A DNA stretch of 34,577 nucleotides from an uncultured Myxococcales bacterium. Its GTDB lineage: Bacteria; Myxococcota_A; UBA9042. Below are positions 9,346 through 18,500 of the stretch, piece after piece; the stretch's first letter is position 1, and each line of letters starts with the position of its first letter. Made by a program: the position numbers and the translations under genes. The stretch is from positions 1 through 34,577 of the forward strand of contig CAISBR010000001.1 of assembly GCA_903883645.1 (NCBI GenBank). The letters run 5' to 3'. The notes beneath the pieces are model-generated. The model was given only the letters and a program-made list of their open reading frames with translations. It did not search any database and was not told the DNA's origin.

Positions 9346-9720
9346 ATGATCGACCGAGTTCTCGCCACGCCGGCGGCGCTAGAGCTGATCGCGGTGCTGA
9401 GCGCCAAGCACGGGCCGCTGATGTTTCACCAATCGGGCGGCTGTTGCGACGGCAGTGCCCCCATGTGTTACCCGCTCGGCGAATTCCTGACCGGCGACGC
9501 GGACATCGAGCTGGGCAGCATCGGCGGTTGCCCCTTCTTTATCGGCCGGGCGCAATACGCCTATTGGCAGCACACCCAGCTCATTATCGACGTGGTGCCG
9601 GGCCGCGGCGGCATGTTTTCGCTCGACGGGCCCGAGGGGCTGCGTTTTTTGACCCGCTCGCACCTGTTTACCGCCGCCGAGTATGCCGAGGTTGAGAAGC
9701 AGCTGGCTTTGTTGCGGTAA
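9346..9720 (+). CDS. DUF779 protein, partner of aldehyde dehydrogenase
   Basis: The 124-residue protein has MFHQSGGCCDGSAPMCYP near the N-terminus (Cys at about 32, 33 and 40), IGGCPFFIG in the middle and LIIDVVPGRGGMFSLDGPEG further on, the pattern of DUF779. The family is uncharacterised, is nearly always encoded beside aldehyde dehydrogenases, and carries conserved Cys residues that suggest metal binding or redox activity. GGAGGGCGT precedes ATG 9346. The gene lies 81 bp behind the dehydrogenase and is presumably on the same message, past the hairpin. Confidence 0.85.
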   Translation: MIDRVLATPAALELIAVLSAKHGPLMFHQSGGCCDGSAPMCYPLGEFLTGDADIELGSIGGCPFFIGRAQYAYWQHTQLIIDVVPGRGGMFSLDGPEGLRFLTRSHLFTAAEYAEVEKQLALLR

Positions 9721-9806
9721 TGCTGGCGCAAAACGCCTTGATTGGCTTGAGCATCGCCATTTCTCGGGTCGACCCGGCGGCACTGGGGCCGGCATAGCAA
9801 AACCAC

Positions 9807-12098
9807 TTACGGTGTGCCCTTGGCCGTCACTGTTACGCCCGTGGCGGTACACGCCACATCGTAGTCCGTCGACTTGAACACACTGGGCGCAAGCATCTGA
9901 CAATTGTACAAGAACGTCGCCGTTGGCTGCACCGCTAGCTTGGCGCGCGCCTTCTGCTTGGCCCCTGGCACACCGGTAAGCCAGAACTGCGGCGACGCGA
10001 GCAGGGCACCGCAGTAGGCGCGCGTCGCTTTCTCAAGGTTGTTGGTCACCATGATCGCCGGGGTGCCCAGGCCGCCTGCGCCAAAAAGTGCAAGCGTCAC
10101 TTGCAGTTCGCCAGCCGGCAGGTCGGGTTCGGTGATCAGCCGGTCGCGCAGTGCCGTCACGATATCGCCCACCGTGCCCTGTTGCTGCACCACTTTAGTA
10201 ATCATTTGGTCCACATAGTCGCCGTCGGCCGTGGCGGGCGTGCTCAGCTTGGTGCCATCGGGCAGCTCGACGCGGCAACTCGCCACCAGCGAACGCCACA
10301 GGGCAAAGCCAGAGGGGTCCATGTCTTCGGTGCCCGGCCGCGCGTCGTCTAAGAAGCCGCCGATGCGAAACGCCACTTCGTTCAGGTTCTTGGGCTGCGG
10401 AAAGCCGATCGAGTCGTCGAGCGCAATCTCGCCGTCGATAATCGGCATCGGCTCGGGCGGCACCCAGCCCGCCGCCTTGGCCGCCATGCGCACCAGGGTC
10501 AGCGGTTGCTCGCGGTGCAGACCGTCGGCCGGGCCATTGGCCTTTTGGGTGGGGTCGTCAATGTTCGTCGTAAACGGGTCAAAAATCGGCACCAAGCTAT
10601 AGGGCCCCGCCGGACCACAGCCCGCGCTCGCCGGCAGCTCGTTAAACGTGGGCTCGAGCACCAGCGCCGTCGCCACCGCCCGCAGCGACCAGTGGTGGGT
10701 AATCAGCGTCTGCGTCAGGTCGGCCATCACATCGCGCTCGTGGCTATTGCGCGGAAAACGATGGGCGAGTGTCAGCGGCGAGCCGTACACCAGCGCCCAC
10801 AGGTCGCTCGCCAGGCGATTGCCCAGCAAGTAGGCCAGGGCGGTGTCGGGGTCGGCGGCAATTGCAACTGTGTCCAAGGGCTTTGTGGCCCCCTTGAACT
10901 TGTTGAGGCCGGCGCGCAGCCGCGCTTCTACGTCCCAGATGCTGCCCTTTGCGCCCAGTGGCCCGCCCAAGAAGCCCTCGGTGCCATCTAGGGCCGGCAA
11001 CACGTCGCCCTTGGCCAAGAATTGCCCGCACGCCGGTGCCCACTGCCACGGTCGCACCGACGCGGTCTTGTCGTCGGGCCACACGGGGATTTCTGGCGCC
11101 TCGACAATGGCGTTTTTCGACAGCACGCCGCGCGCCCGCAGCGCCTGGTAGGCCACCACTTCGGTTGGGCCTTGATCGACACCCAGCAATGTCTTTTCGA
11201 ACGAGCCGGGGATGGCGTAGAAGCGGTTGGTGGCCGGGTCGTCGGTCCAGGTCGTTGAGTAGTTGCTGTTGTGGCAGTTCATGCAGCCCAGGCTGCGGTT
11301 CATGTACAGGGCCATAAAGCGCTCGCCGTTGGCCATGCGCCGCAGGCGATCCATCTCGACCGCATCCACATTTTGGCAAAACGAGCCGGGCCGCCCCAGC
11401 ATCGCGAACAGCTGGGCGTCGAACCACGGCGACACATCGTCGAGCGCCACCGCCGAGTGCGCCAAGTCGCCCATCGTCGCCCCCGGCTTGGGCATTGGCG
11501 TATCGGGGCCCTGGTCGCGGATGTGCTCGGCCAGCGCGGTCGTCTCGGTCGCGGCGGTAAAAGTGCCGTAGCAGTTTGGGTTTACCGTATGGCCCGAGCG
11601 CGTAATGTGCGACAGCTGGTACAGCACCTCGACCCAGCGCTGCTGCGCTTCGGGCGTCTGCAGCAGGCCCTGCGCCACCTTTTCGCGGCCGGCGACCTTG
11701 ACGAACTGCACCAGCACATCGACCTCAGCCATACTCCAAGGTTTTCGCCCGAGTAGCACCTGTATGGCGCGGATCGCCCAGGCCTCGTCGCCGGCATCGC
11801 ACACGCTGGGCGGCAGAGGTGGCTCGGGGGTCGCATCGGCGCTATCGGCGGCATCTGCTGGCCCGGCCGCGTCGGCATCTTCGCCTGCAGTATCAACAGG
11901 ATCTGTGGTATCGGCCACGGCAGCATCGACCCCATCCGCAGGTGGCGCGGTATCGGGGGCGGCGGTGTCCGCTACGGGTGCATCGGCGACCGCATCGACC
12001 TTGGCGGCAGGCGTAGACGTAGCGCCATCGCTACATGCGGCGAGCCATGCCACGCAAGCTAAGACGGCGACAAGCTTTTGTGTGTAGCGGGTGTTCAT
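9807..12098 (-). CDS. Large lipoprotein with one c-type haem motif, partner of DUF1501 protein
   Basis: The 763-residue protein begins with a lipoprotein signal (lipobox LAAC, Cys22), followed by an Asp/Ala/Pro/Thr-rich linker at about 25-95 that should span the periplasm or hold the protein off the membrane. A single haem-binding motif CMNCH occupies residues 272-276. Several paired Cys and a Pro-rich body follow, without a domain I can name; the overall scheme recalls the haem-bearing partners (DUF1549/DUF1553/DUF1588 kind) that accompany DUF1501 proteins. The ATG at 12098 overlaps the stop of the DUF1501 gene (ATGA), with GGGGGTG upstream, so the two are translationally coupled. Electron transfer or polymer breakdown at the surface is inference only. 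Confidence 0.7.
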   Translation of the reverse strand: MNTRYTQKLVAVLACVAWLAACSDGATSTPAAKVDAVADAPVADTAAPDTAPPADGVDAAVADTTDPVDTAGEDADAAGPADAADSADATPEPPLPPSVCDAGDEAWAIRAIQVLLGRKPWSMAEVDVLVQFVKVAGREKVAQGLLQTPEAQQRWVEVLYQLSHITRSGHTVNPNCYGTFTAATETTALAEHIRDQGPDTPMPKPGATMGDLAHSAVALDDVSPWFDAQLFAMLGRPGSFCQNVDAVEMDRLRRMANGERFMALYMNRSLGCMNCHNSNYSTTWTDDPATNRFYAIPGSFEKTLLGVDQGPTEVVAYQALRARGVLSKNAIVEAPEIPVWPDDKTASVRPWQWAPACGQFLAKGDVLPALDGTEGFLGGPLGAKGSIWDVEARLRAGLNKFKGATKPLDTVAIAADPDTALAYLLGNRLASDLWALVYGSPLTLAHRFPRNSHERDVMADLTQTLITHHWSLRAVATALVLEPTFNELPASAGCGPAGPYSLVPIFDPFTTNIDDPTQKANGPADGLHREQPLTLVRMAAKAAGWVPPEPMPIIDGEIALDDSIGFPQPKNLNEVAFRIGGFLDDARPGTEDMDPSGFALWRSLVASCRVELPDGTKLSTPATADGDYVDQMITKVVQQQGTVGDIVTALRDRLITEPDLPAGELQVTLALFGAGGLGTPAIMVTNNLEKATRAYCGALLASPQFWLTGVPGAKQKARAKLAVQPTATFLYNCQMLAPSVFKSTDYDVACTATGVTVTAKGTP

Positions 12099-13711
12099 GC
12101 CTGCACCCCCAGCACGACCTGATTCAGCTTAATCAGTGCCTCTTGCACCGTCTTGGCCCCTGGCACATCCGTGAATTCAAACGTCTCTTTCGAGAATGGG
12201 TAGATGCCCAGCGCCACCAGCGTCGCCATGCGCGTCTCGGCCGGCGTCAGCGGATTAACGGGCAACGAATTCGCGTCGATCGCACCCACAATGCCCTTTT
12301 GCTTGGTGCCCACCGGCCCGCCAAACATAGCCGTCACATAGGCATTGGGGTGGTGGTTGCGGCCCAGCTGGTAGTCTTGCGGCAGTGGCGAGCGGCCAAA
12401 CTCGGAATTGATGACGACCAGCGTATCGGCCAAGTCGAGCTTGTTGGGGTCGAACTCGCCGGGACTATTAATGATATTGCACAGGCGCTGCCACAGCATC
12501 GGGTAGCGGTCGACGGCCTTCTTGGCATAGGCGGTGTGGAAGTCGTAGCCCTGCACGCCAAAAAAGTCAGCGCCTGCCGAATAGCCCGTATCGACCACGG
12601 TGACGTGCTTGGCCGCCCCCGCAGTATTGTTTAAGATCTTGGCCGCCAGCTTCAGCTTGGTCTGCGTCAGGTCGTAGGCAAAGGCGCCGTACAAGCTGCT
12701 GCCGGGCGGCGACACAAAATCGCTGGGGCTCAGGACTAGGCCTAGCTCTTTCAGTCCGCCTAGTTGCGTGTCGATGCTGTCGAGATTGGCCAGCGACGCC
12801 GAGCGCACATGCCCGTACTTGCCCGGCCAGGTGTGGCGCGCCAAGAAACTCGCCCCCATCGCCTGCGACAGCTGATGCACCGGCGCGGGCTCGGGCACGA
12901 TGGTCTGAAACAGCGCAGAAGGATTGCCGTCGACCCGCAATTCGAGCGGCCGCGCGCCCACCGGATGCATGCCTACGCGGCTCGCGCCCGGCAGCAGCGT
13001 CGGCCCTTCGGTCAGCACATACGCCGCCGCACCGATAACCCCGGGCGAGTGCTCGAGTTGGTAGTGCGAAATGGCCGTGCCCAGGCCCGCAAGCCGCGGC
13101 GAGCCGCCCGACAGACCCGTCGCCGCCAGCGGCCGCGCAAACGGGTGCGGATACACGCCGTGCGACAGCACATGCAGGCGCATGCGGCCCACAATGTCGG
13201 TGCGGCTGCGCAAAGGCTCGGCCAAGATGCCAAATTTGACGGGGTGGCCCAGAGAATCTACAGCAAAATCAACGAGCGCAGGCCCCTTGCACTGCGGCAC
13301 TTGCGCCGCAAGGGTGGGGATATTGTCGGCACCTTGCTGAAACGTCCACCACTGCGAACCGGTCTTTTGCCCGTAAGCGGGGTCGTCGCTCGCATAAAAC
13401 GTCTCCCACGGGCACAGGCCGCCCAGTACAAACACCTCGAGCACGCGCTTGGCCTGCAGCTGGGTGGGTAGCTGAAAACCCTTGAACTCGTCTGGGTAAT
13501 CGCCCCATTTCGGCGCGTCGGTGGCGCGACTGTCGCCGCTGCGCAACAGGGCGAATCCGCCGGCCAGAGCCGCAGCGCCGGTTTGCAAGAAGCGGCGGCG
13601 GTCCATGCCAAGCGGGCTAGACTGGGTTTCAGGGGCCAAAACGGCAGGCACGGCGGTCGCGCTGCGGTCTGCGCTCGCGATCGCCGGGGTGCGGCTAGCT
13701 GGGTTTTTCAT
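12095..13711 (-). CDS. DUF1501 family Tat-exported protein
   Basis: The 538-residue protein carries a twin-arginine signal, DRRRFLQTGAAALAGGFALL (Arg38-40), after a 35-residue N-terminal extension. ATG 13711 has AGG five bases upstream, while the Met just before the RR motif has no site, so I keep the long form. The body has the DUF1501 features: NSEFGRSPLPQ, DYQLGRNHHPNAYVTAMFGGPV, VVDTGYSA and DFHTAYA, which resemble the metal and sulfate-ester site region of the alkaline phosphatase/sulfatase fold. The family is exported and uncharacterised, and is usually encoded directly ahead of a haem lipoprotein, as here. The stop codon is shared with the next start. Confidence 0.85.
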   Translation of the reverse strand: MKNPASRTPAIASADRSATAVPAVLAPETQSSPLGMDRRRFLQTGAAALAGGFALLRSGDSRATDAPKWGDYPDEFKGFQLPTQLQAKRVLEVFVLGGLCPWETFYASDDPAYGQKTGSQWWTFQQGADNIPTLAAQVPQCKGPALVDFAVDSLGHPVKFGILAEPLRSRTDIVGRMRLHVLSHGVYPHPFARPLAATGLSGGSPRLAGLGTAISHYQLEHSPGVIGAAAYVLTEGPTLLPGASRVGMHPVGARPLELRVDGNPSALFQTIVPEPAPVHQLSQAMGASFLARHTWPGKYGHVRSASLANLDSIDTQLGGLKELGLVLSPSDFVSPPGSSLYGAFAYDLTQTKLKLAAKILNNTAGAAKHVTVVDTGYSAGADFFGVQGYDFHTAYAKKAVDRYPMLWQRLCNIINSPGEFDPNKLDLADTLVVINSEFGRSPLPQDYQLGRNHHPNAYVTAMFGGPVGTKQKGIVGAIDANSLPVNPLTPAETRMATLVALGIYPFSKETFEFTDVPGAKTVQEALIKLNQVVLGVQA

Positions 13712-13888
13712 GTTGCCTTACAAGGCTTTGTGAGCCAAGCCTTCGGTCACGTACAGGCAGAAACGCGCGGTGCCCGCGTCGAGACAATGCGACACCGCTT
13801 GCCCAGGCTACGAGCAGTTGCCGGTCGCGTCAATCGCCAATAAGGCCGTCGATCGTAAAGTAAAGTGCTGACTTGCTGCGGCGCTGGG

Positions 13889-15226
13889 CTAGCTGTTGAC
13901 CATGCGCTCGGGCTGCCCGGTCGACTGCAGCACCGCACGCCACAGCGGATGGGTGGGGTCGAGGCGCTTGCGTCCGGCGGTAACTGCACCAATTGGCACG
14001 TGAACTTGGCGGCCGCGCACCCGACCCACTAGCATCGCCGTCTTGCCTGCCAGCGCCGCGTGCACCGCATTTTGGCCCATCTCTTGGCAATACACGGCGT
14101 CGGAAGCGTCGGCCGGCGCGCTGCGGATGGTATAGCCCGGATCGATGTAGCGCACCGCCACGGCCACCGAGCGCTCGGCAAAGAATTTCTCGATGCGACC
14201 GCGCAAAAGTCGTCCGATATCACCAAGTTTTACATTGCCCGAGGGGTCCTTGCCGGCCACCCGCATCTCTTCGGCCAGGTACTCTTGGCCCGCGCCCTCG
14301 GCCACCACCACCAGCGCGTGGCGGCGATCCATCAGGCGGCGGTGGATGTGGGCCAGCACGCCGTTCGGGCCATCGAGCTCGAACGGAACCTCGGGCACCA
14401 GCACGAAATTCGCCTCGCCCGACGCCAGCGCCGCCTGCGCCGCGATAAAGCCGGCGTCGCGCCCCATCAACCGCACCAGCCCCACACCGTGAAACGCGCC
14501 GTGGGCCTCGGCATGGGCGGCATCGATGGCCTGGCGCGCGAGGCTGACCGCGGTCGAAAAGCCAAAGGTTTGGTCTACAAACAAGATGTCGTTGTCGATG
14601 GTCTTGGGGATGCCGATGACCGCCGTCTCGAGCTTGGCCTCGCGCACCGCGTTCGAGATGGCCTGCGCCGCGCGCTGGGTGCCGTCGCCGCCCACCATGA
14701 ACAAGACGTTGATCGCCTCGCGCTGGATAAACCGCACGATGTCGTCGACCGGGGGCGTGCCGCGCGACGAGCCGAGCAGCGAGCCGCCCTCGCGATGGAT
14801 GCTTTTGACCGAGTCGGGGCCCAGACGCAGCGGTGCGCAGTCTTCGCTGACAAACCCGCGCAAACCATAGCGAATACCCAGAATTTGCTGCACGCCGTAA
14901 TGGTGCGACAGGGTCATCACCAGCGAACGCACCACGTCGTTGATGCCGGGGCACAGACCGCCGGCCGACACAATCGCGGCGCGCACATCGGCCGGGCGAA
15001 AGTAGAGGCGCTCGCGCGGCCCCGCCAGCTCGACGGTGGGGGGTTGCTCGCCGCGTTCGATAATGGCGCGAATCGTTTCCCAATTCTCGTGAAAGAGCAG
15101 GCGGTCGGTGTCGGCGGTGAACTCGGCCTGGCCGCCATGCGCGGCGTGGGCGAGCTGCAGGGGCGACGAAAAACGGCTGGGACCAAGGGATTCGATCGTA
15201 AAATCAGAGAGATGAAGGGGCTCCAT
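13889..15226 (-). CDS. 6-phosphofructokinase, ATP-dependent, plant/trypanosome-like clade
   Basis: Phosphorylates fructose 6-phosphate to the 1,6-bisphosphate. The 445-residue protein has AGGLCPGIN (88-96), GGDGTQ (179-184), IPKTIDND (206-213), LMGRDAGFIAAQ (253-264) and LVPEVPFELDG. The Gly in GGDG marks ATP rather than pyrophosphate users (which have GGDD); the Lys of PKTIDND together with GGDGTQ is typical of the long plant and trypanosome-type enzymes. An N-terminal extension of about 80 residues and the length fit that clade. It starts at ATG 15226. It stands alone: the neighbouring surface protein genes have no metabolic link to it. Confidence 0.92.
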   Translation of the reverse strand: MEPLHLSDFTIESLGPSRFSSPLQLAHAAHGGQAEFTADTDRLLFHENWETIRAIIERGEQPPTVELAGPRERLYFRPADVRAAIVSAGGLCPGINDVVRSLVMTLSHHYGVQQILGIRYGLRGFVSEDCAPLRLGPDSVKSIHREGGSLLGSSRGTPPVDDIVRFIQREAINVLFMVGGDGTQRAAQAISNAVREAKLETAVIGIPKTIDNDILFVDQTFGFSTAVSLARQAIDAAHAEAHGAFHGVGLVRLMGRDAGFIAAQAALASGEANFVLVPEVPFELDGPNGVLAHIHRRLMDRRHALVVVAEGAGQEYLAEEMRVAGKDPSGNVKLGDIGRLLRGRIEKFFAERSVAVAVRYIDPGYTIRSAPADASDAVYCQEMGQNAVHAALAGKTAMLVGRVRGRQVHVPIGAVTAGRKRLDPTHPLWRAVLQSTGQPERMVNS

Positions 15227-15500
15227 TAGGCCAATGTCCTTGGGGCGACGGCGGGAGGTCGCGGCGGCATTGTCCCACTCCCCGCCCGGCGCGGCAACTT
15301 TGTGCCGGACTCACAGTCGGCTCGCACACCCCTGAAACCAACCCGGATCGCGCGCAGTAGCCGCGCCGCTGGTCGCTGTTTCCTTGTAAACTCGGCCATT
15401 TCCGCCTTGACTTTCGCTGCTTGCCGCCGCACGCTTGCTGCTCGATAAGCGATGATGCTGGCGGGCTAGTGCAGGGCCTGGGGCCGTGAGGGAGAGCGAG
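15227..15500. other. Divergent intergenic region without recognised signals
   Basis: The 274 bp lie between the phosphofructokinase gene (minus) and the Cys-repeat lipoprotein gene (plus). Both promoters should be here, but I see no clear boxes, hairpins or small gene. Confidence 0.4.
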
Positions 15501-18500
15501 ATGAAGCAGAATCATGGGTTTGTGTGGCTAGCGGCGAGTCTGTTGGCGATGAGTGTGGCGCTGAGCGGCTGTGGCGACGACAGCGCCGTAATCGGTTCGT
15601 CGGTCGCCGGCGATGCTGGATTGGATAGCAGCGGCGCAGACTTGACTACCTATGGCGATACGCCTGTGGCCGATGGCGTGATCAGCGACAGCGTGGCCGC
15701 CGATGCCCCTGCCGAGGTTGCGGCCCCCGACGCCGTACTCGACGTTGCTCCGGATGCCAATGCGAACGAAGTAGATGCATCGCAACCTGATGTTTTGGTA
15801 GATGATATTGCGCTAGTCGATGTTGCCGTGGCCGACACAGCCGAACCTGACACAGCCGAACCTGATACAGCCGAACCCGACACAGCCGTGGCCGACACAG
15901 CCGTGGCCGACACAGCCGAACCTGATACAGCCGAACCTGACACGGTCGAGCCCGATGCAGACGACGCACAAGATGTGCTGCCCAATGATGATCTGAAACC
16001 GGAATGCTTGGTGGATGGCGACTGCCCCGGCGCCACCCTGCCGTGCCAAAACGCCGTCTGCCTAGCCGGCGCTTGCACCGCGATCGCCCTGGCCGACGGC
16101 GCCACCTGCACCGACAGCGACGCTTGCACCGTGGGCGACGCGTGCGTGGCGGGGGCGTGCGTGCCCGGCTTGGTTGCCAGTTGTGACGACAAAAACCCAT
16201 GCACCGAAGATAGTTGCGTGACGAGCAGCGGCTGTGCCTACCAGCCGAACTCGGCCAGTTGCGACGACGGCAACCCCTGCACCGCGGGCGACGCGTGCGT
16301 GGGCGGCCAGTGCAAGTCGGGCACGAACATCGGGTCCTGTGCCAGCGACGCCGACTGCGCGGGCAGCGAAGACGGCAACTTCTGCAACGGCACCTTGTAC
16401 TGCGACAAATCGGCCTGCGGCGAGTGCAAGGTCGACCCCAAGATGATCGTGGTCTGCGACGCCGGGCTAGACGGGCCTTGCAGCGAAAGCGTGTGCGAGC
16501 CCACCACCGGCAAGTGTGGCAGCAAAGCCAAGAACGACGGCGGGGCCTGCGATGCCGACGGCTCGGCCTGCACGATCGGCGATGTCTGCGCGAGCGGCGC
16601 GTGCAAGGCGGGCGCACAGCTCAATTGCAACGACGATAACCCATGCACCACAGACAGTTGTGACCCCAAGGCCGGCTGCGTGAACGCGAACAACAGCCTG
16701 CCGTGTACCGACGGCAACGTATGCACCGACGGCGACCTCTGCGGCAAGGGCGCGTGCGTGCCCGGCCCAGTAAAAGCCTGCAGCGACGGCAACTTGTGCA
16801 CCGACGACGGCTGCGGCCCCGGCGGCTGCGTCTTCAGCCCCAACAGCGCCCCGTGCAGCGACAGCAACGCGTGCACCGCCGGCGATGTATGTAGCGGCGG
16901 CGACTGCCAGGCCGGCAGCCCAATCGCCTGCGAAGACGGCAACTTGTGCACCGCCGATGCCTGCGACGGCAGCACCGGCTGCACCCACACGCCCAGCAGC
17001 GTGGCCTGCGACGACGGCGACGCCTGCACCAGCGGCGACATCTGTGCCAGCAGCAAGTGCGCGCCCGGCAAGGTCGTTGTGTGCAGCGACGGCAACCCGT
17101 GCACCGACGACGCGTGCGATACCAAGACGGGCTGCAAGTTCACAAACAACACTGCCACGTGCGACGACAACAACGCCTGCACCCAGAGCGATGGCTGCAA
17201 GCAGGGCGCTTGTGTTCCCGGTATCCCGCCCGTGTGCGGCGACAATAATCCTTGCACAACAGAGACGTGCGACCCCGGCCAAGGCTGCAAGAACGTGCCC
17301 AACACGCTGCCCTGCGACGACGGCGACGCCTGCACCCAGGGCGACGCGTGCGCCGCGACCCAGTGCGTCCCCGGCAAGGCCACCCTGTGCAACGACGGCA
17401 ACCCGTGCACCGACGACGCGTGCAACCCCAAGATCGGCTGCACCACCAGCGCCAATAGCGCGCCCTGTGATGACCAAAATGCGTGTACAATCATAGATAT
17501 ATGCAAGGGTGGCGCGTGCTTGCCCGGCGCGCCCACCGCGTGCGACGACGACAATCCGTGCACCACCGACACATGCTCGCCCGCGCAAGGCTGCTCGAGC
17601 AAAGCGAATACGTTGCCCTGCGACGACGGCAGCGTGTGCACCCAGGGCGACAAGTGCGCGCTGGGTGTGTGCGTGCCGGGCAAGGCCATGGCGTGTAACG
17701 ATGGCAATTCATGCACTTCGGATAGCTGCGACATCGACAACGGCTGCGTCTTCGTCAGCACCACCAGCGCCTGCAGCGACGGCAACGTGTGCACCACCAG
17801 CGACGCCTGCCTAAATGGCGCGTGCATCGCCGGGGCCAGCCAGGTCTGCGACGACAGCAACCCCTGCACGACCGACAGCTGCGACCCCGGCGCTGGATGC
17901 AAATTCATTGCCAATACAATGCCTTGTGACGATGGCAGCGTGTGCACCATGGGCGACGTCTGCGCGGCCACAGCCTGCAAACCCGGCAAGTCGATGGTGT
18001 GCAACGACGGCAATGCCTGCACCGACGACAGCTGCGATGCGATCGACGGCTGTACTTCAGCTGCCAATACAGCGACTTGCAACGATGGCAACGCCTGCAC
18101 CGGCCCCGACGCCTGCAGCAAAGGCGGCTGCGCGGGCAAGTCGGTCAGCTGCGACGACGCCAACCCCTGCACGGTCGACGCTTGCGACGCCACCGCGGGC
18201 TGCAGCCACACCGCGCCCGACGGCTGGGGGGCATGCAGCAGCAAATGCGTGGACTTGCAGAACGACGCCGGCAACTGCGGCCAATGCGGCAAGGCTTGCA
18301 ACTCGGGCGAGTTGTGCCTAAAAGCCCAGTGCACGCCCATCGTTTGCATCCCCAACGCCCCGGTCAGCTGCTACGACGGCGGCCCGGGCACCGTGGGCGT
18401 CGGCCCGTGCAAAGCCGGCTCGCGCACCTGCAACGCCCAGGGCACCGGCTGGACCGGCCCCTGCAGCGGCGAGGTAGTCAACGCGGCGAGCGAAGACTGC

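Noticed and set aside
9721..9806. Rho-independent terminator between the convergent DUF779 and lipoprotein genes
   Set aside because: The palindrome GGGTCGACCC is short and no T-run follows on either strand.
16000..18300. CRISPR-like or satellite repetition
   Set aside because: The periodicity is coding for Cys modules with many silent differences; there are no identical repeats with unique spacers.
16238..18355. A 705-codon open frame on the minus strand inside the Cys-repeat gene
   Set aside because: It is a compositional shadow: the repeated codons of the plus-strand modules remove stop codons on the other strand, and the translation is a monotonous Ser/Leu/Pro repeat.
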